A stretch of 64,000 bases of DNA from Laburnicola sp. R22_1. Lineage: Eukaryota > Ascomycota > Dothideomycetes > Pleosporales > Didymosphaeriaceae. Shown piece after piece: positions 35,707 through 48,356 of the stretch. The notes beneath the pieces were generated by a model. That model saw only the letters and a list, made by a program, of their open reading frames with translations, was not told the origin of the DNA and made no database searches. Position 1 is the stretch's first letter. Each line of letters starts with the position of its first letter. Both the position numbers and the translations under genes were made by a program. The DNA lies in contig JACONQ010000010.1 of assembly GCA_014281115.1 (NCBI GenBank), forward strand, positions 1,984,001-2,048,000. Direction: 5' to 3'.

Positions 35707-35931
35707 TGTCCAATTATAGGGCCCCTATAATCCTACACTATTATTAATAGTGTAGTAGAGAATATAAGGCTAGCGTACTACTAGTTTCACACTATTCTAG
35801 ATAGTGCTAGCGTTAGGTTAGCACTTATTAGGAACTTTGCATACAGCCAATCTCTATTACTCAATTAATTAATCTTATTAATTATTAAGATTATATTATC
35901 TCATAGTGGCAGAACACTATTAAATCTAATA
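35707..35931 (+). repeat. 3' LTR of the 28835-35931 copia, with polypurine tract
   Basis: Starts TGTCCAATTATAGGG and ends AAATCTAATA, followed by AGAGC. The polypurine tract GCTAAGGGGGTG (35695-35706) lies directly upstream. It is the same motif as before the 3' LTR of the minus-strand copia at 50917. Confidence 0.93.
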
Positions 35932-35936
35932 AGAGC

Positions 35937-38900
35937 ACTACTTAGGGTACACTACCTATAAACTAGGATAAGTTAGATAATAACTTGCTAAAAATAGAGC
36001 AATAACACAATAAGCGCAAAGTTATATTTAAAAAGAAACTTCTTTAACCTAAATATTACAATAAGGCGTTTGTAAATAATAATAACAATAATAATAAAAG
36101 TAGACCTTTTAATTAAGACAACCCTTTTATTAACACACCTAATTATCTAACTATAATATGTAACTATTAGGATTGTGCTAGCTTACTACCCACTAACCTT
36201 CCTAAATATATATACTTTACTAATATTACTAATACTAATAGCAATGTGCTAGATTATAAACTCTGTATTAGTATTACTAGTATAAAAGATAGGTTAAAGC
36301 TAAATAAAGTTAAGGTTTAAGGACACCTATAGTTTGTTAATACTATTAACTAGAAACCTAATTTCTAGTAGAATATTATTACTTTATTATTAACAACTAT
36401 ATAACAAACTACTAATAAATTAGAAGATAATTAAGCTAAGCTTTAAAAGTTTAAATAACTTAAGACTAGTTATAAAGTATTAGAGTAATAGTTTATAACA
36501 AAGTTAGAATAAGTTAAAATATTAGAAAGTTATATATTATTACATAAGAACTCTCTCTAGATTATAGAATAGGATAATATCTAGTTAAGAGCCTATTATA
36601 ATTTATTAAAGAAGAACTTTATTACCCTTAGAAGGTCTAAGATTCCTACTAATTATTATATAGCTCTATAATAATAACTTAAGAAGCTCTAAGATTACCT
36701 ACTTAATAACTATGTCCTGCGCGTTAATTATTGAGATTTAGAGAGCTGTTGTACATAACTTATAGAAATAAAGAATACACTTTAGTAGGAATTAAACACA
36801 GCCTATATCTATATTACTAAGCTTAAAGGCTAGCCGCTAGTACGCATTATACTGCGTAGTTAGCCCTATAACATCTAATAGTTTATAAATCCTAATTAGC
36901 TTATTCTATTAGTTAAGTAACTACTAAATATTAAGATTCGCTATACACCTACTAATAATCTATTACATAATTACACACGTTCTTTATTTGCCCTATAATT
37001 ATATTATAATAGGCGTGTTGTTAGCTATATAAGTTATATATAATAATAGACCTATCCTTACAAAGTAATTCTATTACCTAGACTTATAATAGATTCTTAA
37101 TACTTACGCATCTAAATGCCTAAGGTAGATCCCTTCTCTAGTAAAGATAAAGATAAGAATAACTATAAACGCTAGCGCATTGCGTTAATAGATAAGGTGT
37201 AGACTTTATTTACTAAGTAACTACGTATTATATATTTACAAAGCTAACTTAAGGGGTAGGCTTAGACTTTTATATACCTATATTTTAAGACTACTATAAC
37301 TATAGCTAATATACTTAACTATCTTAACAAAATCTATTTGTTAGAGAACAAACTATTAGATGCCTAGGAAAAGATTATAGGTAATACCCTAGCCTAGGGC
37401 TCTAGAGAGACTTTTATAGATTGGCACACGCAATTTATAGTAGTTATTAATTATTTTAGTATGCCTAACTACTTACTAATAAAGTACGCCTACTAACTTA
37501 TACACACTTGTGTTATATATACTACTATCACATTATTTATTCCTAGTTAGTCTTTTGCTTCCTATATAGAGCGCGTATTATATATAGAACGCCTTAATTG
37601 CAAATCTATAATAGGTTATTTAGAAGCTTTTGCGACTATAGTATCTAACTACTTAAAAGCTTATATAATAAATATAACTATAACTAGATCTAATACTACT
37701 ATATATACTACCTTATTTACTCTATATATAAAGTCTACTAGGCGTAATAACTATAGATATATATTATATAAACTAAAGTTGCTAGCTAAAGCTAATACCT
37801 ACTTTAAATACGGTATAGTAGAATATTAAGCAATAGATATAACTACTAACTATTATAATAATACTATTACTCTAGTAAAGAATATTAAGTATCTCTATAT
37901 TATTCTCTTAGGCCCTATTAATTATAAAGACGCGTAGCACATCTATGCTATTTAGATAAACTCTAACTAATTATATAAAATATATAGATATAATAGCTTC
38001 TGTGTTAAGTTACCTAAATCTAATAATCTAGCTAATAATAATCTAGACGTATATCGAGGTTAGAACTATAAAAATAAGGATAAGTTATATCTTTAGTAGC
38101 TCTAGAGCGAAATTGCGTAATAGAGTAATAATAACAGCGTATATAAAAGAATCTTATAGTAGTATAATAAAAGATTAATAAGTTTAAATTAGATATAAAA
38201 CCAGGCCTTAACCTATAGTGTATATAGTAGATCTTAGCAATTAATATAGACAAACTAGACAAAACCAAATAACTTTTAGTTTACTTATTTGGTTAAACTA
38301 GCTGTATCTTAAAAATAGGCAAAGGCGCGATAGCTTACTAACACTAGAGCTAGTATAAGTTTTATTAGTCCTTTATATATTAAATAATACTAGCTAAGAC
38401 TATACTATATTAATAATCTAATTACCCTATATCTTGTAGATAGCAAAGTTATAGATAAGATTAGTTAAGCTATAGATCTTATAATATAATATAGTACTTA
38501 CACTAGTACTATAATGTGTTTTGTTACTAATATTAGTACCTTTAATATTATTCTTAGTATAGATTAGATATTTACTTATAACCCGCAACTAGGGTTACGC
38601 AACTAATCTATAATATTTAATGCGTATTATTGTCTAGTTTATTGCCTTAAAAATGTACTGCCTACAACTATATACTATAATAAGCTACCCACTAGTTGAT
38701 TATAATCTATAATAACTTATAAGGATATTAGTCTAATTACTAGCTAGGCAGCTTATCTAATAGTAGTCTATAACTTAGACTCTATTACTTGACTAGAGCC
38801 TTATAACTAGGATTAACTAGATTGATCGTCTAATTTAATAATAGGCAATTGCGACGCGCAGACGTTTTGCGCTACTATAGAACTTGCCGCGTATAGTTAG

Positions 38901-41900
38901 ACTATAATAAGTTTATAAAAAAGTTGTCTAATAAGCCCTAAATAGTAGATAAGATAAGATAGTTATTACCTATGTGGTTATAAGACAAGTCCTAGTATTT
39001 TAACCTAAAGAAGGCTAATAAGTTACCTCCCTATTGCCCTAGAGTTAACTATACTATTAACTTTTTTAATAATAAAGCTCTATAACTGTATATATATAGT
39101 CTTATATAATTATAAACTATAGTAGTTAATTCTTATAGATAAGCATATCTTAGTACGCGTCTCCTATTCTTATTATTAAAAAACTAGGGAGTAGATTACG
39201 CGTTTGCGTTAATTATTATATAATTAACACTATAATAAAGCGTAATTATAATATGCCACTATTATTAAAGGATACGCTAGCACGTATAAAGAAGATAAGA
39301 TTTATATCTATTATGGATATTATTATGGATTTTAATAATATACACGTTAAGAAAGATAATAAAGAAAAAATAGCGTTTTTTACGCCATAAAGACTTTATA
39401 AGTGCATAGTTATACTGTTTAAACTTACTAGAGCTCCTAGTACTTTTTAAATATATATTAATAAAATGTTGTAATAATACCTAGATAACTTCTATATAGC
39501 TTACTTAAATAATATACTTGTGTATAGTAAAACTAAGAAGTATTATATTAAACATATATAGACTATAGTTAGTAAACTAGGATAAACTAGTCTATACCTA
39601 AATATTAATAAGTATTAATTTAAAGTTAAGAAGATTAAGTACCTAGAGATTATACTAACTACTAAGAGTATTAAAATAGACCCTAAAAAGGTTTAGGCAG
39701 TACACAACTAGTAGCTACTATAGTTGCTTAAAAATATATAGGCTTTCCTAGGTTTTGTAAATTTCTACTAATAATTTATTAAAGGTTTTAGTTAGATTAC
39801 TTGCCTACTAATAAATCTAACTAAAGGTAACGCGCTAAAGGACTAGCCTATTAAACTAGGGATTTCTATAGCAACTACGTTTATAGCACTTATGCAGGCT
39901 TTTATAATAGCACCTATTCTAGTTTATTTTAACCTAGATAAGAAAACCTAGCTAGAGACTAACGCATTAGACTTTATTACTATAGTAGTACTATTATAAA
40001 AGGATAAGTAGAGCGTACTATAGCCTATTGTGTACTTATTATATAAAATAAACCCTATAGAGTGTAACTATAAGATTTATAATAAGAAGCTTCTAGCTAT
40101 TAGATATCTAGGATTCTATTAATAATGTTACTAATTATCTTATATTGTAATACTTTATAACTAGTAAGCGGCTTAATTAATAATAAGCGCAATAGGCAAA
40201 GTTTCTAGCTAAGTTTAACTTTTATATTTAGTACTATCCTAGCAAATAAGATATAAAACCTAACGCCTTAACACGCTATCTAAGTAACTTACCTAAAGAC
40301 AATAATAATGCCTGTTAATAACACTAAGTCTAGATAGTCTTATGTCTAGAAATCTTTAAAGGTAAAGAGTTATATTATATAGTTACTACCACCTACTCTT
40401 TATTAAATAAACGTTATTATTTTAGTCTATAGCTTATAGCTATATTATACTACATTACTACACTAGCTACTAGCAATAATAATCCTACTACTATAACTAT
40501 AACAAAGACTAATAAGATAGCGTAACTGCTTAAGAATATTAAAATAGCCTACACTATGAAGAAAATAGTCTAAGATATTATCGCCGCTATTAAGGCTAAA
40601 GCTTAACGTTTGCTAGAAAAGCTCCTTAAGTAGGAATTTAGAATAAAGGTTGCCAGCTATTAGCTAAGTAAGGGTCTAATATATATTAAGGACTAACTAT
40701 ATATCCTTAGCAATAAGAAGCTCTTTACGCGCATTCTTAAGCAAGCTTATAACGTGTCCGTGCGCGTGATGCGCCACTTCGCGTAATGCGCCGCTTTTTA
40801 CTAGGAAAATCAAGAAAAACAAGAAAGTTTAAAGCAGTATAACTCTTTAACTACCTTTCCTTTTTAAAATCTTCCTTTATTAAAGTTATTAAGAAAGACC
40901 ATCTCTATAACTTTAGAATTTTAGTTTTCTAATAATAATTAGTTTTAGGAAAAAGTATAAAGTCCTAAAATTCAAGTCCCTAAAATTTAAAAATAATACT
41001 TTTAGGTATAAGGTGTACTATATAGAACACATTTTATATTAGGTTCTTTTTAATAAAACTCTTAACTAAAAAGTTAGATTATCTTTTTATTTTTTTAAGA
41101 AAAATAAATTAGGAAAGATAATCTATCTTCTTAAGTAGCTCTTTATAAGAAAAAGTTCTAATATAAAATATATTCTAAATAGTACACTTTATACCTAAAA
41201 ATATTATTTTTAAATTTTAGGGACTTGAATTTTAGGACTTTTATACTTTTTCCTAAAACTAATTATTATTAGAAAACTAAAATTCTAAAGTTATAGAGAT
41301 GGTCTTTCTTAATAACTTTAATAAAGGAAGATTTTAAAAAGGAAAGGTAGTTAAAGAGTTATACTGCTTTAAACTTCCTTGTTTTTCTTGATTTTTCTAG
41401 TAAAAAGCGGCGCATCACGCGAAGTGGCGCATCATGCGCACGGACACGTTAATAGTGTTATTACTAAATATATTAGTTATAAGGGTACTTATAAATATAT
41501 TAGTTGCTAGTACTATTAGCTATATATAATACACACTATTACCTATTATATTTATGCCTATATATTCTACTACTATAATAAGCTATACTATAACACTAAG
41601 CATAGTTTATTATATCTACTACTAATTCTAGATTAATACTAGAAGTCTATTTTAATAGACTTTATTATTAGCTTACTATTTTATTATAATAATAGTAAGG
41701 CCTATATAGCTATTATAGTTATTATAGACTAGCTTAGTAAAAAGACGAAGTTTATTCCTATATCTAAAATTATAGCTAAGGCAGTTATAAAAGCTTTTAT
41801 TATCTACGTCTAGCGTAAAAAGAGTTTTCTAGAAGATTTTATTAGTAACTATAGTTATTAATTTATATCTTATTTCTAGAAATAACTTTATAAATGCCTT

Positions 41901-42860
41901 GGCATAAAATCGCAACTATTAACTAGTTAGCATTCTAAGACTAATAGCTAGATAGAGATTGCTAACGCTATATTAAAGGAGTACTTATACGTGTATATTA
42001 ACTACTAAGAGAATAACTAGGCTTTATACCTACCTATAGTAGAGTTTATTACTAACTTATTAGTTAGTGAGTTAACTAGTATAGCTTTCTTTATTACTAC
42101 TAAAGGTTATTTACCTTATAATAGTACTAAAATAGCGCAATTATATAATATTAAGTTAGTAAGTAGAGACGCTGCTACTAGTAAGAGTACTAGTGAGCGT
42201 CTACTTATAGCACCTACCTATATAGACTATTAACGCAAAGATAACTTTATTAACTCTCTAACCTAATTACGTAACTTTCTACGCAATAATTTATAATAGG
42301 TATAAGCTAAATAGGCTAAGTACACTAACGTAAAACGCATACTAGCACTATACTTTAAGGTTAGTAACAAGGTAATATTAGACGCACGCAACTTTAAGAC
42401 TAAGAGACCTAGCTCTTCGCTTAACTATAAGAATAGAGGACCCTTTTACATTATATAAGTTATTAATAACATAGCCTATAAGCTTAACTTACCTAAGGAA
42501 ATAGGCTAATTATATAATATTTTCTACCTATAGCTACTATACCTATATAATAAGCAACCGCTTAGTAGCTAGACGCATAATAAGGATAATATGCTACTAG
42601 ATAAATAAATAAATAAGGAGTACAAGGTAAAAACTATACTTACCTACTAGTTAAACAAGTTAAAGAAAGATTCTTACGCAACTAACTATAGTGTTATAGA
42701 GTATAAGGTCTTATAAAATAGTTTTAAAAAGCCTATATAGAAGTCCTATTACAACTTGCTTAATTGTCCTTAACTTATTACTAGTTTTTACGCTAAGAAT
42801 CTAAAGAAGCCTACTATATTATATAACTTTAATAAGCTTATTGCATATTAGATTATTATT
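35937..42860 (+). pseudogene. Ty3/gypsy gag-pol remnant (plus strand), interrupted by a MITE
   Basis: Order: gag about 36000-38300 (a core near 37400-37660 reads FIDWHTQFIVVINYFSMPNYLLIKYAY); protease and linker to about 38990; reverse transcriptase about 39000-39740, with IYINKMLQQYLDNFYIAYL and its active-site box at 39502-39513 as YLNN (YLDD expected); IQAFLGFVNFY, then RNase H to about 40200; integrase about 40550-42500, broken by the palindromic element at 40752-41449; and a chromodomain-like tail near 42620-42720. Stops are RIP-type throughout. It is the host of the copia insertion at 28835-35931. Confidence 0.85.
40752..41449. mobile_element. Palindromic MITE (698 bp)
   Basis: Almost the whole element is one inverted repeat. 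The first roughly 345 bases are matched by the reverse complement of the last roughly 345, nearly identical over the outer 300, with hardly any spacer. Ends read ACGTGTCCGTGCGC and its complement. TA is duplicated at 40750-40751 and 41450-41451. Subterminal GC-rich motifs (GATGCGCC twice, around ACTTCGCG) contrast with an AT-rich interior. There is no coding capacity. The TA duplication points to mobilisation by a Tc1/mariner-type transposase. It splits the gypsy integrase zinc-binding region. Confidence 0.93.
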
Positions 42861-43017
42861 ATTATATATTTTACTACTACTATCCTTATTATAGACGCCT
42901 ACACAGATGCCTAGAGATAGATAGACATAGGTCTTAAGTTAGCGATAGATAGTAGTCTCCCTAGGAACCCTCTCTGCAGTAATTCTCTTAGTAAGGCAAC
43001 TTGTACTATCTTATATA
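42861..43017. other. Probable 3' non-coding end of the gypsy element
   Basis: No coding signal is seen. A polypurine tract and LTR start should be near here, but I could not recognise them. Confidence 0.35.
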
Positions 43018-43181
43018 ATAATAACCCTAGTAATAATAGTAATATAATAATACTAATAGACATTAATAAGTTAAATTAAATTTATAGTAATTACTATTAA
43101 ATTACTATAAATATATACTTAATAATCACTCTAGCAATAATAGCAATATAATAATAATATTAAACACTAATAAGTTAGATC
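43018..43181. repeat. 60-bp direct repeat at the 3' end of the gypsy element
   Basis: Two units of about 60 bp (43018-43078 and 43119-43181), each ending TTAATAAGTTAAAT or CTAATAAGTTAGAT. They lie at the junction with the truncated copia element, so they may be LTR subrepeats of the gypsy element. Confidence 0.6.
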
Positions 43182-45598
43182 ACTAAACAGTTTAATAATA
43201 TATCCTTAAGAACTCTTTTAGTCTAGTATATTATCCGCAAACAAGACGTCGCTTACTACCTCAAAACTGTCTTCTCTACCTAGTTGTAACGCCCTTGTGT
43301 GCGTTTCTTAGAGGTATAGTAGGACTTAATTAGCGGCCTCTTAATGTTAGCTGCTAGGATTAGTGAGAAACTGTGCTAATTAGGAGGACGCGAAAGCAGT
43401 GTCTGGCCGGGTGGTAACTGCGGCGAATAGAATTAATCCGACCTTACGTTAGTATCTATTAATCTTAAATAGACTAGCGAAGCCTAATTGTAGAGTAAGC
43501 TTAATGCTACTTATTAGGGTATTATGCCTAAGGCTTTAGTTATTAACTAGCCTAGCGATCTTGTTAATATATAATGCTTATAAGAGCCAGATCTTTCGCT
43601 GCGTGCGGTTCCTAAGAATCTTAACCCCTAGGAACTATTAGAGATCTTTTCCTCCTATAAGGGTGTACTTTTCTTATAGCTGCTTAATAACTAGCTTAGC
43701 CTAGGGTTTATTCTCCTATTTATAGGCAATAATAATATTATCTATGTAAAAGAAGATAATTACGCCTTATTTAATTATATAGCAAGGTTTATAAGATATA
43801 CTAATAAGGCCTAAGCCTCATAGTGTTAAAGTAAACTCTCTCTTCCAGAGTAGTAGTAAGATTCGGAGTCCGTATAGCGCCTTATTAAGCTTTAGGATTG
43901 TCCTAGGTTTGTTATAGCCTTATAGTATCCTTATATATATATCTTAGTTAATCTTCGCGTAAGTAAAGGCATTCGTGACGTTATATTAAAGGAGCTCTAG
44001 GTTAAATCGTGCCGCAATCGCCATAAGCATACGAAATAATCGTCTAGCCAATATTGCCGCATATATATCTTGTAACGTAATATTTCTCTATTAATTACTA
44101 CAAATAACAAGGCGTGCTTTGCACTTCTCAAGTTAGTAATATTTATTAAACTTATAGGTATATACCTATATATAGTTAAGAATCTATTCTCTAGTCAGCT
44201 TAATTGTTTTAGCTGGTATCTCGGTCCAGAATCTCATATCCTAGTAACTATTTAGGTGCTGTTTCTTAGCTTCCTTAAACATATCGCATAGTGGATGTTC
44301 TTTAAGCTTATTATGTTAGGAAGGTGGCATAGGCAACTAGCTCCTATATAGCTTTAATCCTTTAGAGAGTAATCTTTTTAACTATGCCTTATCTAATGTT
44401 TTCCCATTAAAGTTCTCTGCGTTTCTCGCTTTAGTGCTAGCTATGAATGCTACGGCCCATAGGCATATTATTAATAATAAGGGTTAGTAGTCTTTCTCTT
44501 TGTCTTTCTCTACTAGTAATTGTGTAAGAAGTGTTACTAGTAGTAGTGTAATTAGTAGAGTAGGATAAGTATAGTCCACTTTCCTGCCTTATTAATATTT
44601 AGACTAGTCTTTATTCTGCAGGTTATTTTAAATCGTCTTATCTTTATAGAATAACTCTGTCTCTAGTTTAGCTAGTTTAGCTGTAGATAGTAGTTTAACT
44701 AATTAGACATATGCGGCAATCTCTTTAAGAGTATTATACATAAGGTTATTTATAAGGTCCTTTGTCTTTCTGCTAAAGATACTGTCTTTGTTAAATATTA
44801 CGTTTTAGGTGCTAATTACTTTCCTAAGCGAGGGTATCTATATCTAAAAGATATTAGAGGATTAGTATTCTACTAGATATTTAATTCACGCCTTTAGGTC
44901 AAGGCGTTATAGCCTACTTTTGCCATAGCAGATATTATTTATTATTGCAAAAGCTTTACACCTATATGCCTTAAGATAGGTTTAATTTGGCTTTTGTAGT
45001 GCTGTAACCACTCTATTCTAAAAGGCTACTATTATAAAGAAGACTTTGTATAGTGTTCTCTAGTAATTCGCATAGTTTAGTGTTTAATTATAGAGGTAGA
45101 TAGCTAACTAGGTAATTTCTAGCCATATCTCCTATAGTAGGTTGGCATTAAGTTGTATTGCCTAGGCTTTGTCTTTTATTACACCCCCTAAGTGTTTAGC
45201 TCCCCTATTTTATGCTTGTGTGTTAGGTGCTAAAGGCTTAATTATAATTCCCTAGGCTATGTACTAGCGATTAACTTCTAGTTTAACTATGAATATTTTA
45301 TTGTCCGCTTCGATTACCTTAACTAAAAGGTTAAATTGGTTCTTAATAAATGTTGTAAAAGTACCCAAAGTTTAGATAATAGATTAAGCTATGCAATTAT
45401 CCTTAAAGTAGAAATCCCACATTTGTTAGGTGCAAAAGTCGGGGATATACTTGGCAGTCGGCGAAAATACCGTGATTCTCTGTTTTCCCACCCAAAACGC
45501 GTACTTCGCGGTTATAATTGTAACAAAGGTGCATTCCGCTCATAAAAAAGTTAGTATTAAGTAAGGCTGTTTTCTGGCTGTGAGGGCCTATACAAGGC

Positions 45599-46639
45599 AG
45601 GATAGGCGCGCTGTTAAAGATATCGCGCGAAGATGGCGAGGCGTTGTTTAGAGAGCTGGTCTGTTCTGGCTGGCTATACCATAATAAGATTGTGAACTGG
45701 CTAGCTATAGAGAGGGGCGTTTTTGTGTCGAGGTTAACTGTAACGCGCTACCTGCAGAAGATGGCCTGGACGCGTTACGCGCTGAGGCCGTTTTCTATCG
45801 CCTGTAATAAGGAGCTCCGCGAGAAATACCTGAGAGTTATGTCTTAGTACGTACAGGAGCAGCTGGTGTTTATTAACAAGTTGATTTTTAACGAGAAAAC
45901 TGGGTGGAGGCACCACGCGTACAGCCCTGTTGGCTCTAAGGGCTGTTACGCGCAGGATATTTAGCGCGGAGTAACGTGGGCTATTCTTCCTGCGTACACT
46001 GTCAACGGCTACTTGCCGTGTATAGGCTTTAAGGAAGGCTATTACAACTGTGAGGAGTTCTTATTCTGGATTTAGCATCAATTACTACCTACTCTGCGTC
46101 AGCTATACGGAAATTAGGTTATGGTGATTATCCTTAATAACGTTTTAATGCACACTAACAACGATATTGCACGCGTTATACGCGACGCTGGCCATATAGT
46201 TTAGTACCTGCCACTGTACTCACCTGATTACAACCCAATTAAGCTTACTTTTAGAGTCTTAAAGGCGTGGATTCGTTGTAATTACGTATATATAAGACGC
46301 TGTTTTGGGCCCTCACAGTTTGGAGAGTTTCTAAAGGCTGCTGTACAGGAGAGTAGGTGCGACAGGTTTGCGAAGAAACACTTTAAGTACGCTGCTGGAG
46401 GCGTATATATTGAGCAGGAAACTCTTGATAGAGTGCGTGAGGAGCTTCGTACAGAGCTTCTGTTTGAGTGGAGGGTGACGAGGAGGAGAGTGACGAGGAG
46501 GAGAGTGACGAGGAGGAGAGTGACGAGGAGGAGAGTGACGAGGAGGAGAGTGACGAGGGAGGAGAGCAGGAGTAGTACAACTATAATAACTATTACAACA
46601 CCTATCCTGCAGTACCTGCAAGCGAGCCAAGCGACGTAG
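45599..46639 (+). pseudogene. Tc1-family DD34E transposase
   Basis: A cut-and-paste transposase frame. An N-terminal DNA-binding part (WLAIERGVFVSRLTVTRYL) is followed by a core with NEKTGWRHHAYSPVGSKG, WAILPAYTVNGYLPC and LPLYSPDYNPIKLTF. The spacing between the second and third catalytic positions is 34 residues, as in Tc1. All three catalytic acids are altered by G-to-A changes: Asn (AAC) at 45875-45877, Asn (AAT) at 46136-46138 and Lys (AAG) at 46241-46243. Four or five TAG/TAA stops also interrupt it. A start ATG is not obvious and the true start may lie nearer 45540. At 46476-46556 a 15-bp repeat reads Arg-rich (RRRVT) in this frame but acidic (DEEES) in the next, suggesting a one-base deletion in the G run at about 46471-46475. 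Confidence 0.88.
46476..46560. repeat. 15-bp tandem repeat in the transposase tail
   Basis: Five near-perfect units of GAGGAGAGTGACGAG. In one plus frame it encodes DEEES repeats, an acidic tail, and in another RRRVT. It lies just before the convergent overlap of the two genes of the Tc1-like element. Confidence 0.92.
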
Positions 46640-48356
46640 CAGCTCGATATGGGACCTTAAACCTGCGTATATCCTTCGCAAAGTGGCAAACAATTCCATC
46701 CTTTAACTTAAATTCCTGTACGGCTATATTGCGTAAATCACCAGTAGGTTTAGACATCTCACGAAAATCGTCAATAGTCCATCTCTAGTTAACAGCAACG
46801 TCCCTTGCGCGGCAATACTCGTTAAAATCCTCTTCATCTTGCTGCGCAATCACCCAGTCAAAGAACTAACGCACAACGCTGCGATTATCCTTATAGCCTT
46901 GACCACCTATAGGACTTAACGACAGGCGATTTTGCTGGGTTGCTGTCGAAGGCCTAGTAGGCAAGGGCGCAACAACTGGCTGCTGAAGCAGAGGCTGAGG
47001 CTAGGGATGAGGATATTGCTGAGGTATGTACAACGGCAGCATGTACGGCTGTTGCTAAGGGAGGCCTATACTAAGCTAACAACGTAGGTCTGCCTGGTAT
47101 ATCCTCTCTGCCCTCCTCTCCTCACGATCCTCCTGCGCGTCAATAACCTTCTGCAGTTGCTCCCGCAGCTGGCTCTCCTCTACCTCTTTCTTTAAGCGCT
47201 TTAGCTTGTTACTTAAGCCAGAGCCGTTGCGACAACAGCGTTTTGTGTGCCTATTAACGCGTAGCTTGTTGCCTGTAGTACTCCTCTATATCTCCACTAT
47301 CTCTGGCAGCGGCTGCATAACGCTAACGCCTAATACGCCCTTAAGCAGCTAGTTTCCTCACACAGTAGAGTCGCAAGCACGTATTTTAAAGTGCTCTCCA
47401 CTTAGCCTATTCACCCAACACTACTTCCTACAGTTGTCACAGAGTGGCTTATAACAAATCCACCTATTGTGAATTTGCGACACGCTCTCTGCGTGCAAGA
47501 AGATCCGCTCTGCGTTCTCCACAGCGCGTTGCTCCCTTAGCAGGGCATTAGTACGCGTACTCACAATAGGCGTAGGCGGATTAGACAACTTGTTAAAATG
47601 ACGGCCGCAAGGGAAGGCCTTCTCTTTAGTAGGTGCGTTAACCCTAGTCTTAACTTTGAACTTCACCTTCTAACAGTGCTTGCTTAGCTTTACTTAGCTG
47701 TTAACTGCCGATATTATACGGTCGCTAGCCTTAAGGCTAAGGTCCTTAAGTGTAAGCGACTTCCATATGCCCTTAGGCTGCACCCAAAATATAACAGTGT
47801 GGCTAAGTACACGATACTCGCAGCCCTCCAGCTTAGCTAGAGGGCTCTTTAGTATGCTATTTACAACACTCTCTATATCCCACGCAAGAAACAACGCCCT
47901 CTCTAAAACTCTACTCTTACAGACAACAATTGCCTTGTTTACGCGCAAAGAATAGTCCATATCTATATGGTACAAAGAACCGCGTACGGGCGACAATAGG
48001 AGAATTGGCAATGACAGAGGCGCTGTTAGTGGACTTGAATTAACCTTAATAGCCTCCTCTTCTCTTTTACGCAACGCTGACAGTACATCTACAGGTCTTA
48101 TAGTAGACTTTAGTCGCTTCTTAGATAACTTTAACAGCTTCTTAAACACCTTTAGCGGCTTTAATAACTTCTTTAGCTGCGCTCGTAGGCGAGCGCGTAG
48201 CTCCACAGGCGCAACCTCAGTCCCTAGAGTAGCTGTAGAGTCCTCTGTTACTACCTAAGCTACTGGGCTTGCCTACACAACACCGCGAAACGTACAAGAT
48301 TCAGAAGGCCGACGCGTATTACAGCGCGTACGAACACCAGGCGGAGAGCCAGCCAT
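46602..48356 (-). pseudogene. Accessory gene of the Tc1-like element (unknown function)
   Basis: An uninterrupted register of 584 codons from ATG 48354-48356 (MAGSPPGVRTRCNTRRPSES) to TAG 46602-46604, broken only by about a dozen TAG/TAA codons at plausible Trp or Gln sites, with no frameshift. Longest open pieces: 47694-48206 and 47421-47666. Seen in order: basic N-terminus with a Lys/Leu-rich helix (residues 50-85); a globular middle; a Cys-rich motif at about residues 298-330 (ICYKPLCDNCRK.CWVN, then GEHFKIRAC), which looks zinc-binding; a charged coiled-coil segment (KRLKKEVEES to EDREERRAERI, about 380-415); a Pro/Gln-rich linker; and a conserved-looking C-terminal domain (FFDWVIAQQDEEDFNEYC...RWTIDDFREMSKPTGD, about 490-540). 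I do not recognise the family. A DNA-binding helper or a captured host gene are both possible. Confidence 0.72.

Larger units (their letters stand above)
28835..35931 (+). mobile_element. Full-length Ty1/copia retrotransposon, with a nested pogo-like element
   Basis: Two 225-bp LTRs (28835-29059 and 35707-35931), flanked by the 5-bp target duplication AGAGC at 28830-28834 and 35932-35936. A primer site follows the left LTR and a polypurine tract precedes the right LTR. The length is 7,097 bp, or about 5.3 kb without the 1,789-bp nested transposon. It sits in the leader or gag of the plus-strand gypsy element. Confidence 0.95.

Noticed and set aside
45336..45545. Plus-strand open frame spanning the left end of the Tc1-like element
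   Set aside because: It crosses the transposon boundary into the copia sequence and consists mostly of the inverted repeat. The same applies to the minus-strand frame at 48260-48553.
46331..46699. Minus-strand frames reading RHSPP or SSLSS repeats
   Set aside because: They are alternative readings of the 15-bp tandem repeat. The supported minus-strand gene ends at 46602 in another frame.
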